A stretch of DNA of 38,088 nucleotides from a virus: positions 1 to 38,088 of IMG/VR virus record IMGVR_UViG_3300005435_000034, one strand, 5' to 3'. This document shows positions 14,921 to 22,030 of the stretch, one piece after another (position 1 is the stretch's first letter; every line of letters begins with the position of its first letter). The notes under the pieces are model-generated. The model saw only the letters and a program-made list of their open reading frames with translations. It made no database searches and was not told the origin of the DNA. Position numbers and translations under genes: made by a program.

Positions 14921-15482
14921 GGCTAGGTGGCGGGACTGTCACGGCTGCTACCTTTGTGACACCCGCAAATCCGTGGTCCTTTCGCGTGGAACCTACCCCT
15001 GTGACATACTCTTCGTGGGGGAGGCTCCGGGCGAAAACGAGGACGCCCTCGGTCAACCCTTCGTCGGCCCGGCCGGTAAGCTTCTGGACCAAATTGTTGA
15101 ACGTGCCCTTCGCGGCCGTACCTACCGGGTGGCCTTTACAAACCTCATTTGCTGTATCCCCCGCGAGGAAGACGGCGGTAAGGCCGGCGAGCCGCCCTGG
15201 GAGTCTATCGAAGCCTGCACTCCGCGCCTGGAAGAGTTTATTGAACTCGTTAAGCCCAAGGTCATTGTCCAGGTCGGTAAGCACGCCCGCGAGTACCTTA
15301 GCCCCGGCTGGCGTCACTCGGTCGAAGTGCCCCGTGACGTGGAACAGGTACATATCGACCACCCCGCCTACATCCTCCGTATGAACGTGGCCCAGCGAAC
15401 ACTGGCGTTTCAAAGGTGTGTGGTGGCAATCAGTCAGGTGATTGACTGGCTCGACCACCGCGAAAAATACAAGGAGACATGA
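14898..15482 (+). CDS. Uracil-DNA glycosylase, family 4 (iron-sulfur type)
   Basis: 194 residues, GTG start. Motif A VGEAPGENEDALGQPFVGPA (about 40-59) and motif B HPAYIL (about 152-157) are those of family 4 uracil-DNA glycosylases. Cysteines for the [4Fe-4S] cluster are visible: CHGCYLC (C14, C17, C20) near the N-terminus, CIP (C86) after TNLI, and C107 in IEACTPRLEEF. The enzyme removes uracil from DNA. Its presence beside a dCTP deaminase (37646 onward) suggests control of the dUTP made on the way to dTTP, and argues against a uracil-substituted genome. It is the first recognisable gene of the recombination-repair block. Confidence 0.92.
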   Translation: MTPFQKFKARWRDCHGCYLCDTRKSVVLSRGTYPCDILFVGEAPGENEDALGQPFVGPAGKLLDQIVERALRGRTYRVAFTNLICCIPREEDGGKAGEPPWESIEACTPRLEEFIELVKPKVIVQVGKHAREYLSPGWRHSVEVPRDVEQVHIDHPAYILRMNVAQRTLAFQRCVVAISQVIDWLDHREKYKET

Positions 15483-15483
15483 C

Positions 15484-16428
15484 ATGCCGGAAGTCGAAAC
15501 GACACTCGGTAAATTAGCCCGCGTTGCGAACGAGGAACACTCGGCCGGTGAAAAAGCCGGTCGGGATGAAGTTACCTACAGCCAGCGGAGCCAGTCCTCG
15601 GCCCAGGAAAAGCTCGACCACTACCGGCGGGCGGGCGAAGCCTTGAACAAGGCCAAGGCCCTGTGCAAGCACGGTGAGTGGCTGCCGTGGGTCAAGGATA
15701 ACTTGAAGTTTACGCGCATGACTGCAAATCGCTATATGCAATTTGCTAAATGTAACGTCAACGTTACATTTGACGAGCAACTAGCCGCCTGGCAGCGCAT
15801 TCAGGGCAACGTGGACGCCGAAGACGAACCGGAGCCGGAGGAAGAGGAACTAGAAGACGAACCCGAAGACGGGCCGCCCGAAGAGGCCGAAGCGGAAAAT
15901 AGACCCACGGTTAACGCCGGACCCGCCGTACCTAAACCAACGCCTACAAAGCCTCCCTTGTCTAGCCCGCCAAATCCGAAACCGGATACTAACAAACCCG
16001 ACCCGAAGAAAGAGGACTGTGAGAGAGTGCCTGATAAAACAAAGGTGCCGAGCAAGGAGCTATCCTGGGATAAGTCTCTGGCGGCTTCGGCCCGACGAAA
16101 AACTGTTACCAAGGAGGACGTGGCAAAGATTTCCGGGGTCAATGCTATTGACTGCGGCAAGAAATTGTCGATATGTGCGCAGAGCCGTGGTTACTTAGTG
16201 ACCCCTCTTGTGAACGGCGAGTACCGGGTCCGGCGTGCGGTACATTTCGTGTGGGGGGACTCCGGGGAAGTTAACGTTAACAGTAAGGCGGCCATTAAAG
16301 ACCTGCTACGCGAAACCGAGAAGGCACTGTTGTTAGAGGCTTCCAACTCTTCCGCAACGTGGTCGGAACGGGACAGAAGGGACTACTTGAATAAGGCTTT
16401 ACACCTACTGAAAAGCCTATTAGCCTAG
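15484..16428 (+). CDS. DUF3102-like regulatory protein with acidic Pro-rich linker
   Basis: 314 residues from ATG 15484 (AAGGAGACATGAC upstream). Residues about 45-90 contain LDHYRRAGEALNKAKALCKHG followed by a helix with FTRMTANRYMQFAK, resembling the DUF3102-type helical module seen in phage and plasmid regulators. A long acidic then Pro/Lys-rich low-complexity linker follows (about 118-195), then a C-terminal domain with TVTKEDVAKISGVNAIDCGKK. A role in DNA or regulatory binding is inferred only. Base composition in the linker and tail is less GC-rich than in neighbours. The gene contains a perfect 10-bp inverted repeat at 15748-15771. Confidence 0.5.
   Translation: MPEVETTLGKLARVANEEHSAGEKAGRDEVTYSQRSQSSAQEKLDHYRRAGEALNKAKALCKHGEWLPWVKDNLKFTRMTANRYMQFAKCNVNVTFDEQLAAWQRIQGNVDAEDEPEPEEEELEDEPEDGPPEEAEAENRPTVNAGPAVPKPTPTKPPLSSPPNPKPDTNKPDPKKEDCERVPDKTKVPSKELSWDKSLAASARRKTVTKEDVAKISGVNAIDCGKKLSICAQSRGYLVTPLVNGEYRVRRAVHFVWGDSGEVNVNSKAAIKDLLRETEKALLLEASNSSATWSERDRRDYLNKALHLLKSLLA
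15748..15771 (+). repeat. Perfect 10-bp inverted repeat inside a coding region
   Basis: AAATGTAACG (15748-15757) and CGTTACATTT (15762-15771) flank TCAA. It could be an operator or an mRNA hairpin. It lies in-frame within the DUF3102-like gene, so it may also simply follow the encoded residues. Confidence 0.5.
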
Positions 16429-16498
16429 GAGACAACCCGGCCGAAGCACGGTAGCACTTCGCAAGCCAAGCAAGAGGCCGGTAAAAGGAGGTGTCTAT

Positions 16499-17443
16499 AT
16501 GACACTGAAGCTAGTTTCGGCGAAGGTGGTGCCCCTGACCTTAACACTCGCCAAGAGGTTCAGGGACATGAAGGCTCTTAAGAACGAGCGCCACCTAAAA
16601 TCTTCCCGCTGTAAGGGTCACGTCAAACTGATTGAGGACGGGAAGTTCTTCACCCCGCTTTGGGGAGAGTGCCGTTACGAGGGGACCGACTACCGGGGTA
16701 ACGGCAACCACACTTCCAACCTATTGACGGCCTGCCTCCAGGCACAAACCGACGACGGACTGGACGAAAAGGCCGCCGCGTTTGTACAAGACTACCTTCT
16801 CACACGCGGGGGAGAGTGGGACGGGGGATCTCCTAGCGACCTTCCCGTGTTGGAGGAAGGTATGCCGGTCATGGTGGAGAAGTTTACGGCCGACAACGAG
16901 AACGACCTTGTTGACTTCTTTCGCCGCTACGACCCCAAAGAGGCCGCGCGTACTTCCGGCGAAATCCTCTACGTCTACGTGGGCAAGTACGACGACCTTA
17001 TCGGCCTAGACGGTAAGAAGCTACAATATGCCCTGTCCGGCGTGCTACGTGCCGCCCGCATATTTTCCGAAGAGTTCGGCTTCTCCGACAACAATCCCAT
17101 TTCCCTCTACCAAGGTCCGCGTCTGGGAGGTGCTTTTGCTTCTCCCAAAGTTCGGGAAGCCACACGCTGGATTGTCGAAACGGTTCCCGACGAATCCCTC
17201 TACTCCAAGGTGGCCGGCTCACAGGTGTTCGCAGAACTGTGGGCCAAGCACGGCCCGGAGGTGGGGGAAAAGATTGTTGAGGAGATTATGCGTCAGATAG
17301 ACGCCGAAGAGGAACCGGCGGCTTCTTGGGAAGCCTCCCTCAACAAACGTCGTAACCGGCCGACTCTGGAAGCTCTTATCAAAAAGGGTCGAACGGTGGT
17401 AAAGGCCGTGGCCGAAGAATTTGGTGAAGAGGAAGCTGCTTAG
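16499..17443 (+). CDS. Possible ParB-fold phage protein, divergent
   Basis: 314 residues; ATG preceded by AAAAGGAGGTGTCTAT. The segment YRGNGNHTSNLLTACL (about 63-78) has the shape of the R-x-x-GQHR or RLNGNHTS box of phage ParB-like domains, preceded by a conserved-looking helix (LAKRFRDMKALKNERHL). The rest is helical with an acidic C-terminus (EEFGEEEAA). I rate the ParB relation as tentative. It lies between the DUF3102-like gene and the promoter of the nuclease operon. Function unknown. Confidence 0.4.
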   Translation: MTLKLVSAKVVPLTLTLAKRFRDMKALKNERHLKSSRCKGHVKLIEDGKFFTPLWGECRYEGTDYRGNGNHTSNLLTACLQAQTDDGLDEKAAAFVQDYLLTRGGEWDGGSPSDLPVLEEGMPVMVEKFTADNENDLVDFFRRYDPKEAARTSGEILYVYVGKYDDLIGLDGKKLQYALSGVLRAARIFSEEFGFSDNNPISLYQGPRLGGAFASPKVREATRWIVETVPDESLYSKVAGSQVFAELWAKHGPEVGEKIVEEIMRQIDAEEEPAASWEASLNKRRNRPTLEALIKKGRTVVKAVAEEFGEEEAA

Positions 17444-17449
17444 CACTTC

Positions 17450-17503
17450 TTGACAAACCTGTAGTAGAGTGAGTATACTACTATGGTTAACTTGCTCTAC
17501 TAC
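17450..17503 (+). promoter_or_regulatory. Promoter with 15-bp operator and flanking 9-bp inverted repeat
   Basis: TTGACA (17450-17455), an 18-nt spacer and TATACT (17474-17479), the latter inside AGTGAGTATACTACT (17468-17482). GTAGTAGAG (17461-17469) and CTCTACTAC (17495-17503) form a perfect inverted repeat centred near the transcription start. Drives the nuclease, CsrA and Sak4-like operon. Confidence 0.8.
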
Positions 17504-17514
17504 AGGAGTCTAAC

Positions 17515-18684
17515 ATGCCGGCAAAAAACAACCTTGCCAAGTTAGCCGCACAGTCCGTCCGGCCCCGCGAACCACTATGGCACGGGCCACAAGTGGACGG
17601 AATCACCTACAGTCTCCTGTGTCAGTTCCTTAACTGCCGGGAGCGGTTCCGGGTGCGTGTTATCGAGGGCCTGGCCCCGCATGACACCTTTAACCACAAA
17701 ATCGAATTTGGCTCCATGTGGCACGCCTGCGAGGAAGGGCTGGCTGTTGACGAGGACGCCTGGAAAGGCTGTCTTATCGACTACGCCAACGCCCTTTGTA
17801 AACGCTACTCCATGCAACAAGAGCAAGTGGAGCATTGGTACCGAGTCTGTAAGGCACAGTTTCCCCTCTACGTGGACTACTGGCAAAAACACCCCGACGT
17901 GACCAATCGCACGCCCTTACTTCAGGAGGAAAAGTTTCGGGTGCCCTACAAGCTGCCGTCGGGCCGGACGGTGCTGCTCCGGGGCAAGTGGGATAGCGTG
18001 GACTTGATTAAGGGTGACATTCGCCACGGCACGGCCACCACGGGCATATGGCTTCAGGAGAATAAGACGAAGGGCGACATACGCGAGGGGCTGATACTGA
18101 AACAGCTTCGCTTCGACCTTCAGACCATGCTCTACATGACGGCCCTGTGGGAAGAGAAGAAAGACCCGAAGTCGAATCTATTCCGAGAGAAAAGTGCTGT
18201 AAAAGACGGCGGGAAGCTAACGCCCCTGTGGGGTACTAATGTGCCCATACTCGGCGTCCGCTATAACGTGGTGCGTCGGCCCCTCTCAGGCGGCAAGGGA
18301 ACGATTGTCCGGCACAAGCCGAGTAAGTCGAACCCGGCCGGCGAGTCGGCCGACGACTTCTACAAGCGGGTCGAACAGTACATCAAAGACGAACCGGAAA
18401 CGTACTTTATGCGCTGGAAGGTGGAAATCACGGCCAAGGACGTGGAGACCTTCCGCCGCACCTGCCTGGACCCGATACTGGAGAACCTTTGTTATTGGTG
18501 GGACTACATTAACCAGAAAGACCCCGCCCCGGAGGAATACGGCTATGGGATACACTACCGCCACCCCTACGGCGTCTATAACGCCCTAAACGAAGGGGGT
18601 GCTACGGACCTGGACGATTATCTGGACACCGGCTCGGAAGTAGGGCTACGCCGGATAGGCGACCTGTTCCCGGAGCTAACATGA
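17515..18684 (+). CDS. PD-(D/E)XK (RecB/Cas4-like) nuclease
   Basis: 389 residues; TACAGGAGTCTAAC precedes the ATG. RecB-type nuclease motifs: an N-terminal helix with YSLLCQFLNCRERF (about 32-45), MWHACEEGL with H70, then RGKWDSVDLI (D160), WLQENKTKGD (E182, K184) and QLRFDLQTMLYMTAL (about 197-211), the QxxxY element. This order is diagnostic of the PDDEXK_1 RecB/AddB/Cas4 group. Two cysteines near the N-terminus (C36, C41) are present, but a complete Cas4-like iron-sulfur set is not obvious. Likely an exonuclease feeding recombination with the Sak4-like ATPase encoded three genes downstream. Confidence 0.85.
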   Translation: MPAKNNLAKLAAQSVRPREPLWHGPQVDGITYSLLCQFLNCRERFRVRVIEGLAPHDTFNHKIEFGSMWHACEEGLAVDEDAWKGCLIDYANALCKRYSMQQEQVEHWYRVCKAQFPLYVDYWQKHPDVTNRTPLLQEEKFRVPYKLPSGRTVLLRGKWDSVDLIKGDIRHGTATTGIWLQENKTKGDIREGLILKQLRFDLQTMLYMTALWEEKKDPKSNLFREKSAVKDGGKLTPLWGTNVPILGVRYNVVRRPLSGGKGTIVRHKPSKSNPAGESADDFYKRVEQYIKDEPETYFMRWKVEITAKDVETFRRTCLDPILENLCYWWDYINQKDPAPEEYGYGIHYRHPYGVYNALNEGGATDLDDYLDTGSEVGLRRIGDLFPELT

Positions 18685-18866
18685 CTCTAAGTACGCTCTT
18701 GGAGTTAGGTACTTGCCTGGTGGTGCTTTTGGGTACGTTCTTTATGTTTCTGGAATCTCTACAGGCTTGGTGGATACGGAGACGTGACTTAAGAAAAAAG
18801 GAGGGTACGAATGCTCATTTTGTCACGGAAGGTGGGCGAGAAGATTCGTATCGGCGACAACATTGA
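18681..18866 (+). CDS. Small single-pass membrane protein
   Basis: 61 residues, ATGA overlap with the nuclease gene. The N-terminal 29 residues contain a hydrophobic segment (CLVVLLGTFFMFLESL) followed by a basic cluster (RRRDLRKK), so a single membrane pass with a cytoplasmic tail is likely. The last 18 codons overlap csrA in another frame, which includes the csrA ribosome-binding site. Function unknown. Confidence 0.45.
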   Translation: MTLSTLLELGTCLVVLLGTFFMFLESLQAWWIRRRDLRKKEGTNAHFVTEGGREDSYRRQH

Positions 18867-18993
18867 AATCATGGTTACGAGCATGGAACCGGGTAAGGTC
18901 CGGCTGGGGATAATCGCCCCCAGGGACGTACAGGTTTTGCGCTCAGAACTATTAAAACCCGAAGAAAGGAAGGACCATGCCGCAGGTCAATAA
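18811..18993 (+). CDS. csrA: CsrA, carbon storage regulator (phage-encoded)
   Basis: 60 residues, AAAAGGAGGGTACG before the ATG. Near-canonical CsrA: it starts MLILSRKVGEKIRIGDN, has GKVRLGIIAP (about 28-37) and VQVLRSELL, with Arg at position 44, the key RNA-contacting residue in Escherichia coli CsrA; L4 and R6 are kept too. CsrA dimers bind GGA motifs in mRNA leaders, usually blocking translation. Here it sits between a membrane protein and the Sak4-like gene, which overlaps its 3' end by 17 nt. It may retune host translation or regulate phage mRNAs. A second, divergent CsrA-like gene lies at 25387. Confidence 0.95.
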   Translation: MLILSRKVGEKIRIGDNIEIMVTSMEPGKVRLGIIAPRDVQVLRSELLKPEERKDHAAGQ

Positions 18994-19834
18994 GCAAGTA
19001 CCACGACCCGTGCCGAAAAACGGCGAGTCTGTTTTGGACCGCATTCGGCCGGTCGGTGAAGTGCCGGACAAAGGGTATAAACTCAACGTGTACGGACTCA
19101 GTAAGACGGGCAAGACCCGCATGGCCTGCACGTTTCCCAAGCCCCTACTCCTTATCGGCACCGAGGACGGCACACTCTCGGTGAAGTCGGTCAAGGGCGT
19201 GGACTTCGTGCGGATACACACGACCCAGGAACTACTGGACCTTGCCGAACACGCCAAGACCCGTTACCGCTCGGTGGTACTGGACACGGCCGGCGGGCTA
19301 CAGGACATACTGCTCATGGAGGTGGTGGGCTACCAGCAGATTCCGGTTCAGCGCACCTGGGGCATAGCCACGCAAGAACACTGGGGCGTTATCAACACGA
19401 AGACCAAGGAGTGCCTGAAGAGACTTTTCGACCTGGCCGAAAACCACCGAATTAACACGGTGATTATTGCCCACGAGAGGGATTTCACTAAAAAAGACAG
19501 TCCCGACCCCAACGTGTCCGAACTGGAACGAACCTTGCCGAAGGTCGGTAGTGCCCTGACTCCGGGGGTCAAGGGTTGGCTTGACGGCGAATGCGACTAC
19601 ATTTGCCAAACCTTCATTAACCACACGACCGTAACCGAAATGCAGAAGGTGGAAGTGAACGGGCAAATGCAGGAAGTCCCCGTGGCCAGTAAACGCAAAA
19701 AGGAATACTGCCTTCGCATCGGGCCGCACAACCTCTTCACGACCGGCTTCCGCGTGGACGGGGCCGTGGAGCTTCCCGACTTTATCGTGGACCCCACCTT
19801 TGAAAAGATTGCCCAGGTCGCCAAGCGCAAATGA
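18977..19834 (+). CDS. Sak4-like RecA-fold ATPase (phage recombinase)
   Basis: 285 residues; ATG with GAAAGGAAGGACC upstream. Walker A GLSKTGKT (about 40-47), with an early NVYG strand; Walker B-like SVVLDTAGG (about 97-105); then a helix with RTWGIATQEHWGV and TVIIAHERDF, typical of the AAA_24/Sak4 type of single-domain RecA-fold ATPases that serve as phage recombinases. The C-terminal part (LRIGPHNLFTTGFRVDGAVELP) is also typical. It would act with the upstream RecB-like nuclease and possibly with the acidic-tailed protein downstream as an ssDNA-annealing partner. It ends just before a large hairpin terminator. Confidence 0.82.
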   Translation: MPQVNKQVPRPVPKNGESVLDRIRPVGEVPDKGYKLNVYGLSKTGKTRMACTFPKPLLLIGTEDGTLSVKSVKGVDFVRIHTTQELLDLAEHAKTRYRSVVLDTAGGLQDILLMEVVGYQQIPVQRTWGIATQEHWGVINTKTKECLKRLFDLAENHRINTVIIAHERDFTKKDSPDPNVSELERTLPKVGSALTPGVKGWLDGECDYICQTFINHTTVTEMQKVEVNGQMQEVPVASKRKKEYCLRIGPHNLFTTGFRVDGAVELPDFIVDPTFEKIAQVAKRK

Positions 19835-19842
19835 TTCGTACA

Positions 19843-19926
19843 CCCGCCGCCGGAACGAGTCCTCCACTCCCGTTCGGCTCTCCTTTGGCGAGGCTTTACC
19901 GGCCGAACGGCCCGGCGGCGGGTTTT
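19843..19926 (+). terminator. Large two-part hairpin with T-run (terminator or structured RNA)
   Basis: CCCGCCGCCGG (19843-19853) pairs perfectly with CCGGCGGCGGG (19912-19922), followed by TTTT (19923-19926). Inside, CCGTTCGGC (19870-19878) pairs perfectly with GCCGAACGG (19902-19910). The second arms are nearly adjacent, giving one 20-bp interrupted helix. It ends the nuclease-CsrA-Sak4 operon. Confidence 0.75.
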
Positions 19927-20139
19927 GTAATCGGGGGTGGGTCATGCGGTCGAGAAAGTCGCGGCCAGCCCACGCCCAGCGACAACCCAGGGTGCCCCGT
20001 GGCGAAGAAAAAGTTACGGGGCGCAGGCTGTCCCCAACCTGTATCTAGAACGGGTTGCCCCCGAATCCTTGACCCAAGCGGCCGGGGGGCTGTCTCAAGC
20101 CGGCAAGGTAGCCGGTTGGCCCTTCGGCCCTTGACCCGT
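19927..20139. other. Intergenic region with small hairpin and direct repeat
   Basis: About 210 bp. It holds CCGGC-AAGGTA-GCCGG (20100-20115) and two copies of CCTTGACCC (20067-20075, 20129-20137), the second just before the promoter. Open frames crossing it (for example 19831-20157) are Pro/Gly/Arg-rich and lack a convincing start. Confidence 0.45.
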
Positions 20140-20171
20140 TTGACACGTAGTAGGTGAGTGAGTATACTAGT
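20140..20171 (+). promoter_or_regulatory. Consensus sigma-70 promoter with 15-bp operator
   Basis: TTGACA (20140-20145), a 17-nt spacer and TATACT (20163-20168), the best promoter in the window. The -10 lies in AGTGAGTATACTAGT (20157-20171), one mismatch from the shared element. Confidence 0.85.
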
Positions 20172-20209
20172 CTTCGTTGGTTCCACACTTTAACACCGGG
20201 AGGTTTGAA

Positions 20210-21325
20210 ATGCCGGCACAGGAGCAAAAATCGGGACTCTTGGCGAGTATGGGCGGTAAGGCCGTCGAAGCGTTTAAGAACAACATGAGCCGCCCGCCGG
20301 AACTGAATATCGGCGGGGGGCTGCCGCCGGGCATTGACAACGGCGTGGCCCGTTTCACCGGCGCGAAACTCGGCGTCTTCAAGGACGGGGACAATAAGGG
20401 CAAGCCCTTCTTCATGGCCACCGGCTCGGTGGTGTCTCCGAAGGAAGTGACCCTGAAGGACGGCAGCCGCGTCCCCGTCTTCGGCCAGACGACGAAAATC
20501 GGCCCGGAGCCTCTTTGCGACACGCCCAAGGGCAAGGGCAAGCGGAAGACGGCCTCGGATCACTTTAACTTCATGCTCGACCACTTGCGCTCACTTGGCC
20601 TGGACGAATACTTGGCCAAGTCGCTGCCGGGCTGCCAGACCGACGCCCAACTGGAGGCCGTTCTGAACGCCGGCTTCGCCGCCCTCAAAAAACAGGGTCC
20701 GTACTTCCGCTTCCGTACCTTTAAGGGCGATCCGACCCCGGCCTTTCCCAACCCTCGGACCACGGAGCTATGGGGAGAAGTCCTGCCCGACTTCGACCCA
20801 AACCTGGAAGGGGCGGGAGACAACGACCAGACCGGACAACCGGCACATGAAGCGTCGGTAAACGGCGTGGCCCCTACCGGCTCGGCTGACGACTTCCAGG
20901 CCGCCGAAGAAGAGGAAGCGGCTGCCGGGACCGAAGAAGACTTGGACGCCTTGGCCCTGGCCGCAGACCCCGGCGGCTCCGACGACAGCGAGGCCCAAGA
21001 CCGTTTGGAAAAACTCGCCATTGACGCCGGTTACACGGCAGAGGAGGTTTCGGAAGCAGAAAGCTGGAACGCGGTGGTCGAAATGATTCGCAGTCCGCGC
21101 GGCTCCGACGATACCCCGCCCGAACCCGAACCGGCCAAGCCCGCCGAACCCAAGGTCGGTGACGCCGTGGGCTATAAGCCGATTGACCCCAAGACGAAAA
21201 AGCCCGTGAAGAAAGCAATCCAGTGCGAGATTTTGGCGGTCGATAAGAAGGCGAAGACCGTCAAACTCAAGAACCTCAGTAACCCCAAGGCCGTCTATAC
21301 GGCCAAGTGGGACGCACTGGACTAG
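20210..21325 (+). CDS. Acidic-tailed protein, possible ssDNA-binding partner of Sak4
   Basis: 371 residues from ATG 20210 (CGGGAGGTTTGAA upstream). The N-terminal domain (about 25-200) is beta-rich (ARFTGAKLGVF, FFMATGSVVSPKEVTL, PVFGQTTKIGPEPLCDT), followed by a helical part. A long acidic Ala/Glu/Asp-rich linker (about 215-270) precedes a C-terminal Lys-rich domain (KVGDAVGYKPIDPKTKK, KKAKTVKLKNL) with an SH3- or KOW-like look. Single-strand-binding proteins often have an N-terminal OB fold and acidic region, and phage genes beside Sak4 often encode such partners; this assignment is inference. It has its own strong promoter, as expected of an abundant replication protein. Confidence 0.45.
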   Translation: MPAQEQKSGLLASMGGKAVEAFKNNMSRPPELNIGGGLPPGIDNGVARFTGAKLGVFKDGDNKGKPFFMATGSVVSPKEVTLKDGSRVPVFGQTTKIGPEPLCDTPKGKGKRKTASDHFNFMLDHLRSLGLDEYLAKSLPGCQTDAQLEAVLNAGFAALKKQGPYFRFRTFKGDPTPAFPNPRTTELWGEVLPDFDPNLEGAGDNDQTGQPAHEASVNGVAPTGSADDFQAAEEEEAAAGTEEDLDALALAADPGGSDDSEAQDRLEKLAIDAGYTAEEVSEAESWNAVVEMIRSPRGSDDTPPEPEPAKPAEPKVGDAVGYKPIDPKTKKPVKKAIQCEILAVDKKAKTVKLKNLSNPKAVYTAKWDALD

Positions 21326-21520
21326 GACCACTTGCCCACGGCCTAAAGTAAGGCGACTCCCTGGGTCGTGGGTGGGCAACACGCCGCCGGGTCGTGGTGG
21401 AAAACCCGGCAAAAATACGAAGCGTCCGTTGCCAACCCCCGGAGCGTTTCCGGGCGCTACACCCCCGCCCGCCGGCTGCGGGGACGGAAAAGCCGGCACC
21501 TTTTTCTCTCGGAGGCTACC
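21326..21520 (+). promoter_or_regulatory. Structured leader ending in a terminator-like hairpin
   Basis: Three stems: TTGCCCAC/GTGGGCAA (21332-21339 with 21372-21379), GCCGGGT/ACCCGGC (21386-21392 with 21404-21410), and GCCGGC/GCCGGC (21471-21476 with 21492-21497) followed by ACC and TTTTT (21501-21505). The T-run ends only 15 nt before the next start codon, so the hairpin lies in that gene's leader unless the gene has no other transcript. This is the layout of an attenuator. Confidence 0.5.
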
Positions 21521-21874
21521 ATGCGTAAGGCAATCCTCTTCGCCCTGGCCCTCTGTCTGTTGGTCGTGTTCGTGACGAGTGCGGAAGCCTGCCACCGCCG
21601 CCGTGCGGCCCGTGGCGGACAGCAAATGGCCGTGGGAACCTACATGCCAATGGGCTACGGTTACGGTTACGAGGCCGGTTACGGCACCTGTGGTTACGGC
21701 GGCTATTACGGGGGCTACTACTCTCCCTTCTACACTACGACCGTACCGTACACGACGGGGCAGGCCGGGCAGACGGGACAACAGCAGTACGAACCGGGTA
21801 GCGTGTGGCGGGCCGACGAAAACGGAGTCCTGCGACCCTTCAGCCCGCACACGACGCCCAGTAAGAGACGCTGA
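21521..21874 (+). CDS. Secreted Tyr/Gly-rich protein with signal peptide (host-type, moron-like)
   Basis: 117 residues from ATG 21521 (CTCGGAGGCTACC upstream). A textbook signal peptide, MRKAILFALALCLLVVFV, ends at TSAEA, followed by CHRRRAA. The mature part is a Gly/Tyr-rich low-complexity tract (GYGYGYEAGYGTCGYGGYY, about 46-66) then Thr/Gln/Pro-rich with a polar tail. Planctomycetes have many short secreted proteins that start Cys-His-Arg after the signal peptide, so this may be host-derived. It is the only clear secreted protein here besides the LEPR-XLL-like one and is flanked by a structured leader and a structured RNA. Possible roles: altering the infected cell's surface, or a lysogenic-conversion-type moron; unproven. 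Confidence 0.75.
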   Translation: MRKAILFALALCLLVVFVTSAEACHRRRAARGGQQMAVGTYMPMGYGYGYEAGYGTCGYGGYYGGYYSPFYTTTVPYTTGQAGQTGQQQYEPGSVWRADENGVLRPFSPHTTPSKRR

Positions 21875-21880
21875 GAAAAA

Positions 21881-22028
21881 TCTGGTGCCCTGGGTCGGTA
21901 TCGCAAGACCGACCTAAACTCCGATAACGTCTACCCACGACAAGGGGCAACGCCAACGGTAGTACGAAGTACAAGGAACCCGTCGGCGGAAAGGTAGTGC
22001 GGAGGTGTAAGTCCGCCAGGACACCAGA
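21881..22028 (+). ncRNA. Structured RNA candidate closed by a 12-bp stem
   Basis: TCTGGTG-C-CCTGG (21881-21893) pairs with CCAGG-A-CACCAGA (22016-22028), a 12-bp stem with one C-A mismatch. Inside are GTCGGT/ACCGAC (21894-21899 with 21908-21913), a stack CGCC-A-ACGG / CCGT-C-GGCG (21951-21959 with 21980-21988) capped by GTAC-GAA-GTAC, and GCGGA/TCCGC (21999-22003 with 22012-22016), competing with an alternative GGCGGA/TCCGCC. No open frame spans it. It abuts the tRNA by 2 nt. I do not recognise the class. Confidence 0.6.
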
Positions 22029-22030
22029 GA

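Noticed and set aside
19831-20157. Frame of 108 codons between the Sak4-like gene and the next promoter
   Set aside because: Spans a strong terminator hairpin, lacks a ribosome-binding site of its own, and is Pro/Gly/Arg/Ser-rich as expected of non-coding GC-rich DNA.
20768-21850. Minus-strand frame of 360 codons
   Set aside because: Shadow across the acidic-tailed protein, its leader and the secreted protein gene; its composition follows from the high GC of the other strand.
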